A stretch of 64,000 nucleotides of DNA from CAVTWS01 sp963738445 (lineage in GTDB: Bacteria > Actinomycetota > Acidimicrobiia > Acidimicrobiales > SHLQ01), in NCBI GenBank assembly GCA_963738445.1, contig CAVTWS010000011.1, forward strand, positions 186,001-250,000. The letters are read 5' to 3'. Position 1 is the first letter of the stretch. Every line of letters starts with the position of its first letter. The position numbers were made by a program, and so were the translations under genes. The notes under the pieces were generated by a model. It saw only the letters and a program-made list of their open reading frames with translations, was not told the origin of the DNA and did not search any database. This document shows positions 26,530 to 33,889 of this stretch, piece by piece.

Positions 26530-27048
26530 TCAGCTCAGGGTCTCGACGGTCCGCAGGATCGTCCGCAGGTGGGTGGCCAGCTCCCGTGTGGCCGGGCGGT
26601 CGAGGCCGGCCGACACGCGAGCCTCCTCGGCGTTGAAGCGGGGGAACAGGTCCCCCATCAGGGTGTCGCCGGCCGGCGTGATGCTCATGAGCACCGAGCG
26701 CCGGTCGGTCGGATGGCGGCGGCGTTGGACGAGCGCCCGTCCTTCGAGCGTGGTGACGACGCCGGTGAGCGTGCCCCGGGAGATCCCGGATTCGTCGGCC
26801 ACGAAGCGCGGTTCCTGCTCACCCCAGATCCACAGGACCCACAACACGACGAAGGCCGTGAAGGAGAGTCCCGCCGGCTCGAGCACCGTGCGTTCCATGT
26901 GGTTGCGCACCATCGACGCCGCCCGGAAGATGTTCGACACCGCCGCCATGGCTTCGAAGTCGACGTCGAGCGCGCCGATGCGGGCCTGGACGTCGCGCTC
27001 GGCTTGGACGAGTTCGTCGGCATCGCTGCTGGAGAAGCCGGCGGGCAT
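26530..27048 (-). CDS. MarR family transcriptional regulator
   Basis: A 172-residue winged-helix repressor or activator. The recognition helix lies in SGISRGTLTGVVTTLEGRAL and the wing in RRRHPTDRRSVLMSITPAG. Its ATG follows directly on the TAG of the acetoacetate-decarboxylase-like gene (TAGATG), so the two are cotranscribed. It is the only regulator inside the 17.5-39.4 kb catabolic island, so it is the first candidate for binding the repeated GTTTGGACACAAAC sites. HpaR, the MarR-type repressor of homoprotocatechuate genes in E. coli, is a useful comparison. Direct evidence is absent. Confidence 0.9.
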   Translation of the reverse strand: MPAGFSSSDADELVQAERDVQARIGALDVDFEAMAAVSNIFRAASMVRNHMERTVLEPAGLSFTAFVVLWVLWIWGEQEPRFVADESGISRGTLTGVVTTLEGRALVQRRRHPTDRRSVLMSITPAGDTLMGDLFPRFNAEEARVSAGLDRPATRELATHLRTILRTVETLS

Positions 27049-27864
27049 CTACGAACCGACCGACGGTGCGCTGCGGCGCTCCAGGGTGGTGCCGCCCTTC
27101 CACGAGACCGCGACCTCCCGCCAGTACCCGGCGATCAGCTCCTGGGGCGCCAGGCGGGTGAGCTCCTCGACGGGCGAGTCGAACAGGTCGATGTCGAAGG
27201 TCCCGGTGAAGCTGCGGCCGATCTCGGCGTCGTAGCCCTGCATCGTCACCAGTTCGTCGAGGCTGTCGGTGCCGTCGGACTCGATGGCCGGCATCCAGCG
27301 GTTGTGCAGCATCGGCAGGGCGTTGACGAAGCCGGCGTGGTCGCTCGGACCGCTGATGGTGAACCGGGCCTCGACGAGCCGACGGTCGTAGGCGGCGAGC
27401 GTCGCCCCGAATCGACCGCCCGGTTCGAGGCGCGGCCCGGCCCGCCCGATGGTGACGGGGCGCGTCACGTGGATCGAGCCCAACTTCTTCGGGTACCCCT
27501 GGTGGTGCCCCCGCACCATGGCGTAGTCACGGTCGACCCAGATGTAGAGGCAGCGCGAGAACTGCTGGCCGCGGTAGGAGCATCGGGCGACCACGAACAC
27601 CTCGAGGTACTGCGATCGGACCGGGTCGACCAGCTCGTCGAACGTGTCCGAGCACGACTGCCAGTCGGCCCAGATGACGGCGACGGCGCCGGGGTCCTCG
27701 TCGGCGGGTTGCAGCGGGGCCGGGAGGAGCTCGGCCACCGCCTCGGGATCGGTGCGGTACTCGAGGGTGAGCGTGGTGCCCGAGTAGTGCCACGGCGGCG
27801 ACGGCAGGAGCGACGAACGCCCGGTGGCGGTGCGGGGGAACAGGAATCCCTGCAGGTCGGGCAT
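27049..27864 (-). CDS. Acetoacetate decarboxylase-like protein
   Basis: A 271-residue protein of the acetoacetate decarboxylase superfamily. The Schiff-base lysine region is recognisable as HHQGYPKKLGSIHV, preceded by QYLEVFVVARCSYRGQQFSR. In the superfamily this lysine serves decarboxylase, aldolase or dehydratase reactions on keto acids. It starts 37 bp from operator-like site C, with a TAGTTC -10 box (minus strand) touching the site. Its partner gene in the same transcript is the MarR regulator, a common autoregulation layout. Confidence 0.78.
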   Translation of the reverse strand: MPDLQGFLFPRTATGRSSLLPSPPWHYSGTTLTLEYRTDPEAVAELLPAPLQPADEDPGAVAVIWADWQSCSDTFDELVDPVRSQYLEVFVVARCSYRGQQFSRCLYIWVDRDYAMVRGHHQGYPKKLGSIHVTRPVTIGRAGPRLEPGGRFGATLAAYDRRLVEARFTISGPSDHAGFVNALPMLHNRWMPAIESDGTDSLDELVTMQGYDAEIGRSFTGTFDIDLFDSPVEELTRLAPQELIAGYWREVAVSWKGGTTLERRSAPSVGS

Positions 27865-27900
27865 GTGGGCTCCTCGGCGCCTTCGCGGTTCGGCGAACTA

Positions 27901-27914
27901 GTTTGGACACGAAT
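27901..27914. promoter_or_regulatory. Operator-like palindrome, site C
   Basis: GTTTGGACACGAAT, two differences from the island consensus. It lies between the divergent decarboxylase-like/MarR pair and the FAH-family gene, and could control both. Confidence 0.6.
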
Positions 27915-27987
27915 CATCTGCCGCGCCAGTAGCGGCCCTCGACGCCCGAGCCCGCCTCCGGCGAAACCGAGGAGAAGGGGAGCTTCC

Positions 27988-28833
27988 GTGACCGAGTACC
28001 GACGCATCCTGCTCGACGGGTATCCCGTCCTCACGACCCTGCAGGGCGACGAGCTGGTGGCCGCCGACGGCCGCACCGCCGATCCCGATTCGGCCATCCA
28101 CCTGCCGCCGACCGCCCCGTCCAAGATCATCTGCGTCCACCTCAACTACGTGAGCCGCGTCAACGAGTTCCAGGCGTCGCTCCCCCCGGCGCCGACCTAC
28201 TTCCACAAGCCGGTGAGCGCCCTGAACGCCCACCGGGGCGCGGTGGTCCGGCCCGACCGGTGCCAGTGGCTCAACTACGAGGGTGAGATCGCGGTCGTCA
28301 TCGGCCGCACGTGCCGCAACGTCTCGCCCGCCGACGCCGCCGACTACATCGCCGGGTACACGGTGGCCAACGACTACGGCCTGCACGACTTCCGCGACAC
28401 CGACAGCGGGTCGATGCTGCGGGTCAAGGGATCCGACACCTTGTGCCCGGTCGGGCCGGGGCTGGTGACGGGGTGGGACTTCCGCCACAAGCGCATCGTC
28501 ACCACCGTGAACGGCGTCGTCGTCCAGGACGGTTCGACCGACGAGATGACGTGGGACATGCACTACCTGGTGGCCGACATCGCCCGGTCCATCACGCTCG
28601 AACCGGGCGATCTCCTCCTGTCAGGGACACCGGCGAACAGCAGGCCCGTGCAGCCCGGCGACATCGTCGCCGTCGAGGTCGAGGGCCTCGGCCGCCTCGA
28701 GAATCCGATCGTTCACGGCCCGGCTGCGATCCGTGCCGACGTCGGCGCCCAACCCACCAGCTCGGAGGAGGTCGTGTCGACCGCCATGGGTGGCGACTGG
28801 GAGTTCCGGGGGATCCGGGGGCCCCAGAAATGA
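27988..28833 (+). CDS. Fumarylacetoacetate hydrolase family protein
   Basis: A 281-residue FAH-family enzyme. The metal site is visible: the Glu pair in LNYEGEIAVVIGR and the Asp in NDYGLHDFRD; KGSDTLCPVGPGLVTG and LLLSGTPANSRPVQPGD follow as usual. In the homoprotocatechuate pathway such an enzyme (HpaG) decarboxylates or isomerises the ring-cleavage acid, and other members hydrolyse acylpyruvates. GTG 27988 has a purine-rich GGAGAAGGGGAG site. Operator-like site C is 74 bp upstream. The group fits the HpaD- and HpaE-like genes nearby. Confidence 0.87.
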   Translation: MTEYRRILLDGYPVLTTLQGDELVAADGRTADPDSAIHLPPTAPSKIICVHLNYVSRVNEFQASLPPAPTYFHKPVSALNAHRGAVVRPDRCQWLNYEGEIAVVIGRTCRNVSPADAADYIAGYTVANDYGLHDFRDTDSGSMLRVKGSDTLCPVGPGLVTGWDFRHKRIVTTVNGVVVQDGSTDEMTWDMHYLVADIARSITLEPGDLLLSGTPANSRPVQPGDIVAVEVEGLGRLENPIVHGPAAIRADVGAQPTSSEEVVSTAMGGDWEFRGIRGPQK

Positions 28834-28880
28834 CGACCCGCCCCCGTTGCCGGAGCGATCGCGGATACGGCCGGTTGGGA

Positions 28881-28886
28881 TACCGT
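28881..28886 (+). promoter_or_regulatory. -10 box, leaderless start of GS-like gene
   Basis: TACCGT, 8 nt, ATG 28895. Confidence 0.5.
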
Positions 28887-28894
28887 CGCGGCCC

Positions 28895-30209
28895 ATGACC
28901 GCCTACGACCGCATCCGTTTGTTGTGGCCCGACCATCTGGGTCTCGCCCGCGGCAAGTACCTCCCGGCCCGCATCGCCGAGCGGGGGACGAGCCACTGCG
29001 TCACGACGTTCGCCCTCGGCTACGACCGGAGCATGATCGACGCCCCCGGGGGGTTCCTTCTCGAGGGCCTGCGCGATGTCCACGCCGCCTATGACCCGCA
29101 GCTCGTCCGCCCCGGCTGGGAGGACGAAGGAACCGGGGTGGCGGTCGCCCACCTGTCCCTCGACGACGAGCCCTACACCTACTCGAGCCGCTACGCGCTG
29201 CAACAGGCGATCGGGGCCTGGGAGGCCATGGGCTACACCGTCAAGGTGGGCATCGAGCTCGAGGCCTACGTGCTCGAACCGGACGGCAAGGGTGGCTGGG
29301 CCCGGCAGCAGACGCCCCGGGCCATGGTCTACGGCACCGGCCCCGGCTCCGACCCGACCGGTCTGATCAGCGACATCATGCGGACCGCCGATGCATCCGG
29401 GTTCCGCATCGAGTCCATCAACGCCGAGTTCGACGAGGGCCAGTTCGAGCTGACCCTCGAGTACGACGACGCCCTGCGCGCTGCCGATGACATCTTCCTG
29501 TTCCGGCTCCTGGCCCGGGAGGTGGCGCTCGACCACGGGCTCGACCTCACGTTCCTGGGCAAACCGTTCCGGGAGATGAGCGGCAGCGGCGTCCACGTGA
29601 ACTTCTCGTTCCTCGACACCGCCGGTCACAACGTGCTGCTCGACCCCGACGCTCACGACGGCCTGTCCGACCTCGCTCACGGCTGCCTGGCCGGCCTCGT
29701 CGAGCACCACCGGGCGATCGCCGCCGTCGGTGCGCCGACGGTCAACGCCTATCGCCGGCTCCGGCCGGCCTCACTCAACGGCTACTGGGCGAACTGGGGT
29801 CACGACCACCGCTGTGCCGGGAACCGGGTCCCCACCACCCGGGGCTCGGGGACCCGCATCGAGAACCGGATCTGTGACGGCTCGGTCAGCGTGCACCTGG
29901 CGGTCGCCGCCGTGCTGCAGGCCGCCCGTCTCGGAGTCGAGGCCGGCCTGGCCTGCCCCGAACCGCTCACCACGGACGGATTCGGGGAGGTCAACACCGA
30001 CATCTCGCGCGGCCGAGAACCTCTCGCTCGCCCTCGACGATCTCGAGGTCGACCGCGCGTTCGTGGCGGCGCTGGGGGCCGATCTCGTGGCCAACTTCGT
30101 GGCCAACAAGCGGGCCGAATGGGATCGATTCATCGAGGCCGAGGGCTCCTACGATCCGGACGGCGACATCACGGCGTGGGAGCTCCACGAGTACCTCCCG
30201 TACCACTGA
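28895..30209 (+). pseudogene. Glutamine synthetase family protein (gamma-glutamyl ligase-like), frameshifted
   Basis: The product resembles GS-fold ligases that join glutamate to an amine with ATP (PuuA, IpuC, aniline-pathway gamma-glutamylanilide synthase). Catalytic-core motifs are KVGIELEAYVLEP, INAEFDEGQFELTLEY, the GSGVHVNFSF metal/ammonia region and GTRIENRICDGS. The frame breaks near 30003-30012, in a CGCGCGG run, with one extra base; it resumes with AAENLSLALDDLEVDRAFVA and ends ELHEYLPYH. Corrected length is about 437 residues, normal for the family. Two glutamine-amidotransferase-fold hydrolases nearby could remove the glutamyl group later. Confidence 0.85.
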
Positions 30210-30264
30210 GCGGCCCCGGAATCGACCGGCGCCCGACCCACAGATTGGCGATCATGCAGGTGAC

Positions 30265-31038
30265 GTGTTGAGCCCGAGCGTGCCGGATCCCGGCTTCGAC
30301 CTGACGGGTCGTCGCATCCTGGTCACCGGTGCCTCCGCGGGGATCGGCGGGGCGATCGCCGTCCGGCTGGCCGGTGCCGGAGCCCGCGTGGTCGCCGTGT
30401 CGCGGTCCGGGGCCCGGCCCGACGGCCCGGGCGACATCACCCCGTTGGTCGCCGACCTGTCCGACCCGGATCAGGTCGACACGGTCGTCGGTCGAACGGT
30501 CGAGTTGCTCGGCGGACTCGACGTGCTGGTGAACAACGCCGGGCGGGGCGACTGGCGGCCGCTCGCCCAGGTCGACCGGGCGTACTTCGACGGGCTGATG
30601 GGTCTGAACCTCTGGGCGCCGCTGTGCTTGTGTCAGCAGGCGCACCCCCATCTCGCGGAGTCACGTTCGGGGGTCGTCGTGATGATCGGGTCGGTCGACT
30701 CGGTGCGCCCGTCCGCCGGCGGCGTCGTCTACGGAGCCAGCAAGGCGGGGCTCGCGGCGGCCACGGTGGCGCTGGCCAAGGAATGGGCCGACGACGCGAT
30801 CCGCGTGGTCCAGGTCGACCCCGGCATCATCGACACGCCGATGGCCTCCGAGGTCGTGCCCGAGCTCGAAGCGGCGGGGTTCGGCGTCAACATCGTCCGC
30901 CGAGCCGGCACCTCCGAGGAGGTGGCCGGGCTGGTGCACTACCTGGTGTCGCCCCTCGGCGGCTTCGCCACCGGCGTATCGTTCCGCCTTGACGGCGGCG
31001 CCGTGGCCATGGGGCCCTTCGACATGAGGGCCCGGTGA
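30265..31038 (+). CDS. SDR family oxidoreductase
   Basis: A 257-residue short-chain dehydrogenase with LVTGASAGIGGAIAVRLAG, LVNNAGRGDW, Ser in VVMIGSVDS and the Tyr/Lys pair in VYGASKAG, then DPGIIDTPMA. Standard NAD(P)-dependent alcohol/ketone oxidoreductase. The GTG at 30265 is used; a TTG follows directly. The last codons and stop lie inside the first copy of a 32-bp tandem repeat shared with the start of the next gene. Confidence 0.87.
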   Translation: MLSPSVPDPGFDLTGRRILVTGASAGIGGAIAVRLAGAGARVVAVSRSGARPDGPGDITPLVADLSDPDQVDTVVGRTVELLGGLDVLVNNAGRGDWRPLAQVDRAYFDGLMGLNLWAPLCLCQQAHPHLAESRSGVVVMIGSVDSVRPSAGGVVYGASKAGLAAATVALAKEWADDAIRVVQVDPGIIDTPMASEVVPELEAAGFGVNIVRRAGTSEEVAGLVHYLVSPLGGFATGVSFRLDGGAVAMGPFDMRAR

Positions 31039-31105
31039 GAGCCGTGCCCTTCGACATGAGGGCCCGGTGAGAGCCGTGCCCGGTGACATGAGGGCCCGGT
31101 GAGAA
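31015..31105 (+). repeat. 32-bp tandem repeat across a stop/start junction, about 2.8 copies
   Basis: Units start at 31015, 31047 and 31079 (core GACATGAGGGCCCGGTGAGA). Each contains GTGAGA. In copy 1 the TGA is the stop of the SDR gene; in copy 3 the GTG is the start of the LLM gene. Confidence 0.9.
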
Positions 31106-32133
31106 CCCCACTTCTGCTGCGAGCGTTGCTGATCCTGACCGAGAACCACACGCTCGTCGATCCGCGCGACCTCGACGGCCTGATCTCGCTCGCCGTGGTC
31201 GCCGAAGACGCCGGGTTCGACGCGGTGATGCTCAGCGAACACGTCGCTCTCGGTCCCTCGGCCGGTGCCCTCGGCCGGCCCTCGAACCCACGTATGTACG
31301 CGGCACCGGGGAACCAGGACCCGGCGATGGCGTGGCCCTCGACCACGGTGCTCGCCGGGGCGATCGCCCGGGCGACGTCCACGATCCGGATCGTGCTGGG
31401 AGCGGTCATCGCGCCGCTGCGGCATCCGGTCCTGCTGGCCAAGGACCTGGCGACCATCGATCTCCTGTCGGAGGGGCGCCTGGTCGTGCAGCCGACGGTG
31501 TCCTGGCACCGCGACGAGTACGGGGCGCTCGGGGTCGACTTCGGTCGTCGGGGGGCGATCCTGGATGAGCATCTGGCGGCGATGGCGGCGTTGTGGTCCG
31601 GTTCACCGGCGGAGTTCCACGGCGAGTTCTACGACTTCACCGACGTGTACTCCGAACCCAAGGCGTGGCGTCCCGGAGGCCCCCGCATGTGGTTCGGAGG
31701 CCAGCACATGCACCCCGCCCTCCTCCGCCGAATCGTCCGCTACGGCCACGGCTTCCACCCCTTCGGCACCCCAACCGACGACGACCTCGCCCAGCTCCGC
31801 ACGACGTGGTCGGACGCCGGTCGATCGTGGGCCGACCTGGAGATGATCGGCGGCACCCGCGCCCGATTCGCCGGAACCGACGACGTCGCCGACCTGGGCG
31901 ACTCGATGGTGGACTTCCCGGCACAGATCGCCGCCGGGTACACGACGTTCTGCATGAAACCGTCGCAGCACACCGATGCGGTCGCCGAGGTGCCGCGCTT
32001 GTGCGGGCAGATGGTCGACCACCTTGCCGCGCTGGCCGCCGGTCGTCAGTCCGAGCCGACTGTGCTGCCGGACGGTCGTCGGTCCCCGCCGACCACGCAG
32101 TCGAGCCACCAGTCGACCAGCGCCCCGCACTGA
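31099..32133 (+). CDS. LLM class flavin-dependent oxidoreductase (paralogue 1)
   Basis: A 344-residue luciferase-like TIM-barrel monooxygenase or F420/FMN reductase. Visible: LLILTENHTLVDPRDLDG, FDAVMLSEHVALGPSAG, PLRHPVLLAKDLATIDLLSE, RGAILDEHLAAMAALWSG and GPRMWFGGQHMHPALLRR. The codons of bases 31549-31790 are nearly identical at DNA level to those of the oppositely oriented paralogue at 32821-33753, while flanking parts are clearly diverged. The 3' end overlaps the convergent amidotransferase gene by 88 bp. Likely an oxygenase step in the island, but cofactor and substrate are unknown. Confidence 0.87.
   Translation: MRTPLLLRALLILTENHTLVDPRDLDGLISLAVVAEDAGFDAVMLSEHVALGPSAGALGRPSNPRMYAAPGNQDPAMAWPSTTVLAGAIARATSTIRIVLGAVIAPLRHPVLLAKDLATIDLLSEGRLVVQPTVSWHRDEYGALGVDFGRRGAILDEHLAAMAALWSGSPAEFHGEFYDFTDVYSEPKAWRPGGPRMWFGGQHMHPALLRRIVRYGHGFHPFGTPTDDDLAQLRTTWSDAGRSWADLEMIGGTRARFAGTDDVADLGDSMVDFPAQIAAGYTTFCMKPSQHTDAVAEVPRLCGQMVDHLAALAAGRQSEPTVLPDGRRSPPTTQSSHQSTSAPH
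31549..31790 (+). repeat. Left arm of 242-bp inverted repeat
   Basis: Matches the reverse complement of 33071-33312 with only two mismatches (ctGgatg/ctCgatg and tccgaAccc/tccgaCccc). Lies in phase inside LLM paralogue 1. Confidence 0.93.
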
Positions 32134-32786
32134 GCCCGGTTGGCATCAGCACGCTCGACGGTTTCGGCCAGGAGTGACTCGGGCTCGATGCCGAACTCGG
32201 CCAGGTACTCCGGGGGAGCGCCGTCGAGCCAGGCGGTGACGTGACCGGGGTCGACCTCGGGGTGGAACTGCGTGCCCACCGTGGTGCCGATGCGGAAGAG
32301 CTGCACGGCGACGTCGCTCGTGGCGAGGATCTCGGCCCCGGGCGGGGGGACGAACCGGTCGTGGTGCCACTGCATCCAGGGCCCTGTGCCGACGGGGTTG
32401 TCCGCACCGTCGACGGGGAACCAGCCGATCTCGGGCCGCGGGGCGAGCTCCACCCGACCGCCGAGCGCCGCGGCGATGACCTGGCCGCCGAAGCACACCC
32501 CGAGGATCGGCTGGCCCCGCTCGTGGGCGGCCCGGACGAGCTCGAGCTCATCGTGGATCCAGCCGTCGATGTCGGAGGTGTCGGTCAGCGTCCGAATGGA
32601 GCCCATCGGCACGACGAGGTCGTAGCCCGACGGATCCGGGAACGGGTTGAACCGATCGGGTCGGTCCTCGTCCGGGCAGATGAGGTGGGTGTCGACCTCG
32701 TAGCCGCGCTCCAGGAGCCGTTCGCCGATGAGGCACGCGCCCCCGTGGGGCTCATGGGCGATGACGAGGGCACGTTTCGGATTCAC
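32046..32786 (-). CDS. Class I glutamine amidotransferase-fold protein
   Basis: A 246-residue GATase1 protein. The nucleophilic Cys is in LGVCFGGQVIAAALGG and the His-Glu pair in GTQFHPEVD. No synthase domain is attached, so it is a stand-alone type as in GMP-synthase-like proteins, and in aniline-type pathways where a GATase-like protein works with a GS-like ligase. The start is GTG 32786, 8 nt after a minus-strand TACCGT box (32795-32800). It sits between the two LLM paralogues, inside the segment bounded by the inverted repeat. Confidence 0.83.
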   Translation of the reverse strand: MNPKRALVIAHEPHGGACLIGERLLERGYEVDTHLICPDEDRPDRFNPFPDPSGYDLVVPMGSIRTLTDTSDIDGWIHDELELVRAAHERGQPILGVCFGGQVIAAALGGRVELAPRPEIGWFPVDGADNPVGTGPWMQWHHDRFVPPPGAEILATSDVAVQLFRIGTTVGTQFHPEVDPGHVTAWLDGAPPEYLAEFGIEPESLLAETVERADANRAQCGALVDWWLDCVVGGDRRPSGSTVGSD

Positions 32787-32794
32787 CGCCGGCC

Positions 32795-32800
32795 ACGGTA
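32795..32800 (-). promoter_or_regulatory. -10 box, leaderless start
   Basis: Minus-strand TACCGT, 8 nt, GTG 32786. Confidence 0.45.
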
Positions 32801-32820
32801 GCGGCGCCGGGGAGCGACGC

Positions 32821-33753
32821 TCAGGTCATCGTGCCGAGCAGTGCGACCATGCGGCGACAGATGTCGTGGACCTGGCGGATGTCGTCGGTGAACTGCGACG
32901 GTTTCATGCAGAACGTCGAGTACCCGCGGGCGACCTGGTCGGGGATGTCGGCCATGGCCCGCTCCACGTCGGCCACCGAGTCCGGCCCGTCGAAGGTGGC
33001 CCGGGTGCCGCCGACGAGCTCGATCTCGTCGAGTGAACGTCCGGCCTCGTGAAGACCGGCGGCGAGCTGCGCGAGGTCGTCGTCGGTTGGGGTGCCGAAG
33101 GGGTGGAAGCCGTGGCCGTAGCGGACGATTCGGCGGAGGAGGGCGGGGTGCATGTGCTGGCCTCCGAACCACATGCGGGGGCCTCCGGGACGCCACGCCT
33201 TGGGGTCGGAGTACACGTCGGTGAAGTCGTAGAACTCGCCGTGGAACTCCGCCGGTGAACCGGACCACAACGCCGCCATCGCCGCCAGATGCTCATCGAG
33301 GATCGCCCCCCGGCGATGGAACGGCACCCCGTGCGCGTCGTACTCCGCCTTCTGCCACGACACGGTCGGCTGCACGACCAGGCGCCCCTCGGCCAGGAGA
33401 TCGATGGTCGCCAGGTCCTTGGCCAGCAGGAGCGGATGACGGAGGGGAGGGATGATCGCGCCGGCCACGATCCGCACCCGAGTGGTCGCGGCGGCGACCG
33501 CCGCCAGGGTAGCCACCGAGCTCGGCCACGGCGTGCGAGGGTCCTGGTTGCCCACCGCCGCGTACATGCGGGGGTTCTCCATCAGCCCGTTGATCGCAGC
33601 ATGCCCGTCGAGCATCGTCTGCTCGCTGACCATCACCGCGTCGAAGCCGGTGTCCTCGGCGACCCGTGCCAGCTCGACCAGACCCCGCATGTCCCGCGGA
33701 TCGAGCAGGGTGTGGTTCTCGGTGAGGATCATGAGCAGACGCAGTGCAGCCAT
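32821..33753 (-). CDS. LLM class flavin-dependent oxidoreductase (paralogue 2)
   Basis: A 310-residue luciferase-like enzyme, paralogue of the gene at 31099-32133 and convergent with it. It starts LRLLMILTENHTLLDPRDMR and shares an identical stretch from RGAILDEHLAAM to FHPFGTPTDDDLAQL apart from one residue (Asp for Glu). ATG 33753 is preceded by an AGGAGG site on the minus strand. Its promoter region contains the two copies of the operator-like palindrome (sites D and E) shared with the ABC transporter operon. An in-frame upstream extension lies over the transporter gene and is rejected. Confidence 0.88.
   Translation of the reverse strand: MAALRLLMILTENHTLLDPRDMRGLVELARVAEDTGFDAVMVSEQTMLDGHAAINGLMENPRMYAAVGNQDPRTPWPSSVATLAAVAAATTRVRIVAGAIIPPLRHPLLLAKDLATIDLLAEGRLVVQPTVSWQKAEYDAHGVPFHRRGAILDEHLAAMAALWSGSPAEFHGEFYDFTDVYSDPKAWRPGGPRMWFGGQHMHPALLRRIVRYGHGFHPFGTPTDDDLAQLAAGLHEAGRSLDEIELVGGTRATFDGPDSVADVERAMADIPDQVARGYSTFCMKPSQFTDDIRQVHDICRRMVALLGTMT
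33071..33312 (-). repeat. Right arm of 242-bp inverted repeat
   Basis: Partner of 31549-31790, in phase inside LLM paralogue 2. Confidence 0.93.
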
Positions 33754-33800
33754 GCGCCATTGTCCTCCTGCACCACCGTCCCCGCTGTGCTGGCCAGATC

Positions 33801-33814
33801 GTTTGTGTCCAAAC
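33801..33814. promoter_or_regulatory. Operator-like palindrome, site D
   Basis: GTTTGTGTCCAAAC, exact reverse complement of the consensus GTTTGGACACAAAC. Between the divergent LLM paralogue 2 and the ABC importer operon. Confidence 0.65.
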
Positions 33815-33831
33815 GCTGTGCTGGCCAGATC

Positions 33832-33845
33832 GTTTGTGTCCAAAC
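33832..33845. promoter_or_regulatory. Operator-like palindrome, site E
   Basis: Second exact copy. With flanks the arms extend to 9 bp (GATCGTTTG / CAAACGATC). The TAGATT -10 box of the importer operon begins 12 bp downstream (33858-33863), so a bound protein would block its -35 region. Confidence 0.68.
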
Positions 33846-33889
33846 GATCGCGGCAACTAGATTCACGCCGTTGTTCGAACGGAGGGTCC

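Larger units (their letters stand above)
33784..33845 (+). repeat. 31-bp direct repeat, two exact copies, each with an operator
   Basis: Unit 33784-33814 is repeated exactly at 33815-33845 (begins GCTGTGCTGGCCAGATC and ends with the operator). Confidence 0.95.

Noticed and set aside
31549..33312. Insertion sequence with terminal inverted repeats
   Set aside because: The arms are coding parts of two LLM genes and no transposase lies between them.
17485..33845. KstR or KstR2 cholesterol-regulon motif
   Set aside because: The known mycobacterial consensus sequences (AACGTGTTC- or AAGCAAG-type) do not match GTTTGGACACAAAC.
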